From: Apiospora phragmitis
Lineage: Eukaryota; Ascomycota; Sordariomycetes; Amphisphaeriales; Apiosporaceae
Direction of reading: 5' to 3'
NCBI GenBank assembly: GCA_038363925.1
Contig: JAQQWL010000009.1
Coordinates: 1,798,001 to 1,862,000, forward strand
DNA: 64,000 nucleotides
Part shown: positions 59,501 to 64,000 of the stretch, piece by piece
Layout: the number at the start of each line of letters is the position of its first letter
Numbering within the stretch: the stretch's first letter is position 1
Translations under genes and position numbers: made by a program
Notes under the pieces: model-generated
The model's database searches: none
What the model saw: only the letters and a program-made list of their open reading frames with translations
What the model was told of the DNA's origin: nothing

Positions 59501-61788
59501 ATGGCGGGAGAACCCTTCCCTCAGTTTAATTCGCAGCATCGTGGACCGCCTCCTGGACATGCGGGACATGCGGGACAACGCCCAGGTTTTCCTCAACAGT
59601 CCCCACAGCGCCCGCCGGATTCCTTCCCGCTTGAGCTTCGCTTCAAAAGGCCGGCGGCGGAAGTGTTAGATGCCAGTGAGCGTGTCTTGACTCCCTCACA
59701 GGCGGCGTTAAAATGCACGGAATTCGTAGTCTTCCGCTTCGAGAAGTTCAACGACAACAACAGCGAACAATTGGACCTCGACGAAGAATATTCTACTAGA
59801 TCTCGCTGGTATAAGGTTCACCGGAATAGAGACACCAGTCAATCTCAGATAGAGGTGTTTAAGGAAGTCCTCCGACTAAACAAGGAGACTATTTCCTCTG
59901 GGGGAAAAAGAAGTACCTGAGCCCGGCTTTACTACAACACATAGATGACACCATCATCGATCTCACAGAAGAAGAATACGACAGAGCCAATTATCAATGG
60001 ACACTTGCGCAATTCGATCAGGACCTCCGAGAGGTAGCCCCGGCCGCTGCCAGGTCCCATACAGGACATCCACCAGTGGGATGGCAATATAACGACGAAG
60101 GCAAGAAACATAATAAGAAAAAAAGAAAAAGACAAGAGCAGAAGCAGGCATAAAAGCAAAACAAGAAAGGTTCCGTCCTCAAGCAAGCCTAAGTATGCGT
60201 CGCATGCGCCATACCCGCCAAGTAAGACGGCTGTTGAAAGAGTCTTACCGCCATTTTCAAGCGGGCACCGCGCCCGGGTGTCAATGCCTTCGTTCTTTTG
60301 CAAAACCGAGAGAGAGCGCGAATGCCGATGCACACACCTACGTCCCATCAACAACAAGACCCGCGAGCAGGGGTTCCCGCTCAAGGTATCCCCATGCGTC
60401 CCCTCCTCAGGGGCAACCTCAAGGACAGAGACCTCCTGGACCGCCTCCTGGACGCCCTAACGGGGTGATGCAACCGCAACCTCCAGCCATGGCTACTAAA
60501 GCTGGTAGGGGCAAAGACAAAGTGCAAGTTATTGTCGAAAGCGAATCAGGTAGTAGTGATGGTCGCTCGTCGCTAGACGACTCGGACTCGGATTCAGGTT
60601 TGGCTTTGTCGGAAGAGGAGTCTACTTCGACAGGTCCGACTCAGACCTCTTCCATTACCGACTCGTCATCTCGTTTCGGGAGACGCGACAAACGTGGTCG
60701 CAGTCATAACCGCGGCCATAGCCGCAGCAAGGCTCGTGGCAATATTCGTGGAAAGAGCCGTGACAATAAGTATAAAGCGAAGGGCCGGAGAGCTAGTCGG
60801 TCGCGAAGTCGGAGGAGAGAGGCAAGCCGGAGCCGCCACCCGACATCCCTATCACGAAAACCCGAGCGCTTTTGGTATCCCTCACCGTCCCGTCAGGATG
60901 CAACCGAGGCCGGGACACCTGTTCGGTTTGGATAGTGACCCCTTTTCCTCGCCTCGCCACACTTTTGAGACGCGACTGCCATCACCACCACCACCACCAC
61001 CACCACCACCTCCACCAGTAGCCCCTATTTATATGCAGCAGCAGAGCCCGACAATTAGAGCCGAGAAGTTCGAGAAGATGAAGGACGAGGCCTACCTTGC
61101 TGGACGCGCGGACGAAAAGAAGAAGAATCGAGCCCTCGACGAAATGTCGTCGAATAGTCGTTCCCCTCGACCTTCGTCACGAACCAGAGCGGGTGTCAGG
61201 CATTTTGTGCCCAACATCGAGCGACCTGAGCTGCGCCGCGAGAAACGCCGCGAGATGGTTCGTGTGCGACGCCGTCCCCCTTACCCTGTTGACTCGGATT
61301 CATCTGATTCTTGTTCATCCACGGACGAAGAGCAGCCCCATGATTACAAGCCTGACTATCGTCGAGCAGACTTCCATCACTATAGTGCTCACAGAGGAGG
61401 AGGCGCCGAATATCACCACTCTCGCCCCCACCGTCCACGTTCCCCTCTCCTTTCCCCACCTCGGACCGGCACTCATAGAGCCGGCAACGCCTACGATACC
61501 CGCCGCAGGACCGATGGGTATAGGCACCATGATCCATACCAAGACACCCACCATGAAGGCACTCACCGTATCGTCGTGGACGTCTATGACCCACCGTATG
61601 GGCATCATGGGCACAGAACGAGCGATTACTCGCAGGATCGCGATGAGGTGCTGCGGCAAGGGAACCCCTTCGAGCCGCGGCTTGAGCCGCGCTTGATTCG
61701 CGCTTCAGGAACAATACTTACCGATAAGAAATCGTTACCAGGAAGAAAAAAAACGAATCTTCTTCTTTCCCGACTGGAATTGGATTGA
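59501..61788 (+). CDS. Long low-complexity RS/His/Pro-rich protein, frame unresolved
   Basis: Function unknown. The ATG at 59501 starts a Pro/Gly/Gln-rich segment with GHAGHAG, then a folded-looking part (LTPSQAALKCTEFVVFRFEKF, SRWYKVHRNRDTSQSQIEVFKEVLRL). The frame shifts at a GGGGGAAAAA run near 59901-59909 and continues KKYLSPALLQHIDDTIIDLTEEEYDRANYQW. It shifts again in an A-rich run near 60117-60130. It then runs through a Pro/Gln region, an acidic Ser tract (SDSDSGLALSEEESTS), and an Arg/Ser-rich stretch (ASRSRSRRREASRSRH). Near 60780-60850 there is another shift, into a frame containing 11 consecutive Pro (about 60985-61016), a charged helix (EKFEKMKDEAYLAGRADEKKK), a DSDSSDSCSSTDEE tract and a His/Tyr/Arg-rich tail to 61788. 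Composition suggests an RNA-associated or scaffold protein. Introns rather than indels could explain some shifts. Confidence 0.5.
60982..61010 (+). repeat. CAC trinucleotide tract encoding polyproline
   Basis: About nine to ten CAC/CCA units, followed by CTC and more CCA, encode an uninterrupted proline run in the predicted low-complexity protein. Such tracts vary in length among strains and are prone to sequencing slippage. Confidence 0.85.
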
Positions 61789-62905
61789 GGTCTCGAGAGA
61801 GAGAAAACTGTCTTTCTTTTTTCTTTGCCGTTATTTTATTTCTTTTGTACGTAATTTCTGGGCGCGTATCGGGCGAAGGCATGTGGTTCCTTATGATACC
61901 ATGATATTTAATGAACTGGATGTGTTCATGTTTTCGGAAGCTGGGTTATGCGTTGTTATTGACGGCGGCTTCTCGTATTTTGGAAATGTTAGTATAGGAT
62001 ACTGGGCCACTCATTTGTGTATCTTACCTGCATATCTGCTTATATTTGAGAGATATGCTCGGCTGCCAATAAAATATGTATGAGATATGTTGATGCGTCA
62101 AAGAAGAATTTGAGTAAAATAGTACTCCGAGGAGGTTCTGAAGCAAATGTTGTTCTTGGGTTGGGGAAGTTGCTCGAGGGAAGAATGAATGGAAACAAGT
62201 CACATTACCCGGGGACCCCACGGGGGCCTTCAGTACCCAAAATTCCACCATTTCATGCCCAACGTCCTTCTATTGCACCAACCGGGTCCCGGGTGCTGCA
62301 CATTCACGGCGCGTAGTTGCTAGATCAAGAAGTGAGGCGGGCAAATTGGTTCGCTACAAGGGATCAGTTAAGCGAAAAATGAATGGCTATTGGTAATCTG
62401 CGCTGCAGACGGGTGGCATTTGTCTCTCCTTCTGGCACCCTCCTCCTCATTGGTATTATCGCAGGCGCGTGTGAAGACAACCCCTCTTGGCCCTCTTGGG
62501 GTCGAATAAGGGGTATAAGCAGAGAACTGCGACATTACCATGTGGACGTACCACGCTGTTGAGGGCAAAAGGGAGGTCGTGAGCTCCATCATACGTAGCA
62601 CACCAACTTGAAGCTGCGCCAACGATCTACTACTAGATGACGTGTGCGTGTCACCAAAGCTAAGACTTGAGTAAATTCAATACATTGCTAATGTATCAGG
62701 AGAGTGTAATACATAAGTAAGTAGTCTGCAGTAAGGTGGCAGGCTAACAGTAGGTAACCCAATCGCTTCATATGAAGGGTAAACTCCAGTCGGTAAGGAA
62801 TAGTACAAATCCAAACAGACGAAGACTGGCTGGCCGGTGCAGGCCACACATTCTCTCGCCTCTTTCTATCCACGTAATTGCATAATGCTGGTTCCCGCAA
62901 GTATA
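61789..62905. other. Convergent 3' flanks, no gene seen
   Basis: The region between the low-complexity protein gene and the minus-strand gene at the right edge. AT-rich runs around 61810-62110 fit a 3' untranslated region. No motif recognised. Confidence 0.45.
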
Positions 62906-64000
62906 TCATGGTAGTGCCGTGAGACTCAAATAAACTCCGCGGGCTTCCATTTTGCGTCTCATGCTGCGGGTCACGACTGTCGGAATAGGAGGCGGAGTCG
63001 GCGTTTTCTTAATTCGCTTTCTCGGTGCTCTCGTAGGCGTACACGGTGATTTACAAGGTTCCTCTGGCTCTTCTCGAGCCCGTTTCGGTGATCGAAGCTG
63101 GCGGGCAGGCAATGTAGGTTCTTTGATGTCGCAGTTCCAAGTCATGACTGATGTTCTTGTTAAAAATGGCTCTACGACCAAGGAAAATACATGTACTAAC
63201 CCTCAATAGTGTCATTCCTTGCTGTGCCATCGTACAGTGTGCCTCTAATCGGTGTCCGTGGGATTTCGCCATTGACCGGTGTTCTGGGAGGCGAGCCCGG
63301 AGATCGTTGCCGCGATGACCATTGGTGACGGAACGCCGCGGGTTTCGTTGATATCGTCTGAGTCCCCAATATCCCGTCGAGTAGACCATCACCCGAGAAC
63401 TGCCGGGCCAGATCATGGGCAGGGCTAGTACTGCTCTTGCCTAGCCAGACGCCAACGTCTGCGACACCCTTTCCGAATATGAGCTGCGAAGCAGCGCTCT
63501 GCGGGTTTCTTAGGGATAATGTGCTTCTTGTTCTTGGGAGTCGCTAGGGAGGTGCTGGTCTGGGCATAGTCCTCTTGCCAAGCAAAATAATTCGAGTCGT
63601 CCGATTGTGGTCGACTCATCTGCGGTGATGAGCCGCTTCGACTTTCTCGCAGGTTGTATATTGGTCTTCGCAGCGGTAGGCGAGGAATCGGCGGTCCTTT
63701 GGTGCCGTTTGGCAGGAGCTGGTCCCCCACGATATCGGAAAATATAGGGAGTCCTTGGGAGGACCGATGGGGAAACTCTCGAGCTTTCTGCATTTCGGCG
63801 ACCCCCCTTCTTGTTCATCGAAGAAAGGATCTCCGCCGCCGCGTGCCTGCGCCTTCCGTTTCAACTGGGGCCGCTTGATCTCCGACGGTGGTGTACCCGG
63901 ATACCCAAACTTCAGAGTGCACATTTGTAGGATGTTGGGCTCCCTTGACGCGACATCATCCCTAGATGGCCTGGAGTTTTTCTTTCGCCTAGCTGCAACC
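62906..64000 (-). CDS. Basic disordered protein, 5' end beyond the window
   Basis: Function unknown, and the model is uncertain. From the right edge the minus strand reads a basic, Pro/Ser-rich sequence (VAARRKKNSRPSRDD, KFGYPGTPPSEIKRPQLKRKAQARGGGDPFFDEQEGG). It then switches frame at a run of six G (about 63803-63808) to RRNAESSRVSPSVLPRTPYIF and PAKRHQRTADSSPTAAKTN. A further frame follows with SDDSNYFAWQEDYAQTSTSLATPKNKKHIIPKKPAERC. A separate 3' exon, about 62906-63170, preceded by a plausible TAG acceptor, encodes LRSPKRAREEPEEPCKSPCTPTRAP with clustered KR motifs and a stop at 62906. Repeated KR-rich stretches suggest a nuclear protein. That these pieces form one gene is an inference from strand, spacing and composition. 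Confidence 0.35.

Overview
The window is nuclear DNA of a filamentous ascomycete (Pezizomycotina, probably a Sordariomycete; the class is an inference). The basis is split genes with short GT..AG introns (about 50-350 nt), intergenic gaps of 1-9 kb, and fungal families: a 359-residue G-protein beta subunit, Lcb2, a Ste50-type adaptor, Rae1/Gle2, a Cip1-like secreted protein, F-box and HET-type proteins, and a decayed Ty3/gypsy integrase. I saw no rRNA or tRNA gene, CRISPR array or origin.

Layout. 1-8.8 kb has no gene I can support. 8.84-10.31 kb (-) is the Gbeta gene, five exons, intact. 14.8-16.5 kb (+) is an adenosine-deaminase-like gene that looks like a pseudogene. It converges on an acetoacetyl-CoA synthetase gene (16.8-19.3 kb, -) carrying one frame break. 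LCB2, the catalytic subunit of serine palmitoyltransferase, is at 23.3-25.3 kb (+), single exon. A Cip1-like secreted protein lies at 26.6-27.4 kb (+). A tandem pair of decayed F-box-type genes fills 27.8-31.2 kb. Then come a secreted nucleoside hydrolase (31.3-32.6 kb, -), a disordered acidic protein (33.7-34.8 kb, -), a broken GNAT acetyltransferase (36.1-36.8 kb, -), a secreted SGNH/GDSL hydrolase (37.5-38.8 kb, +), Rae1/Gle2 (39.3-40.8 kb, -), a small membrane protein (41.7-42.3 kb, +), a Ste50-like SAM/RA adaptor (46.3-47.9 kb, +), a broken HET-type gene (50.4-52.6 kb, +), a gypsy integrase relic (about 53.0-53.3 kb, -), a small tail-anchored protein (54.7-55.3 kb, +), a long low-complexity protein (59.5-61.8 kb, +) and part of a basic disordered protein at the right edge (-).

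How the genes fit. These are mostly independent housekeeping genes: signalling (Gbeta, Ste50), mRNA export (Rae1), sphingolipid and acetoacetate metabolism (LCB2, AACS), nucleoside use, and secreted hydrolases. There is no biosynthetic cluster or operon-like unit. The most striking pattern is that five conserved genes are frame-perfect, while at least nine others need one or more single-base corrections, mostly at runs of G or C and mostly as one missing base, to regain the family protein. This looks more like homopolymer-length error in the assembly than biology for genes such as STE50 and AACS. The ADAL, GNAT, F-box and HET genes also carry in-frame stops or lost active-site residues, and may be real pseudogenes. 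I found no convincing new biological system.
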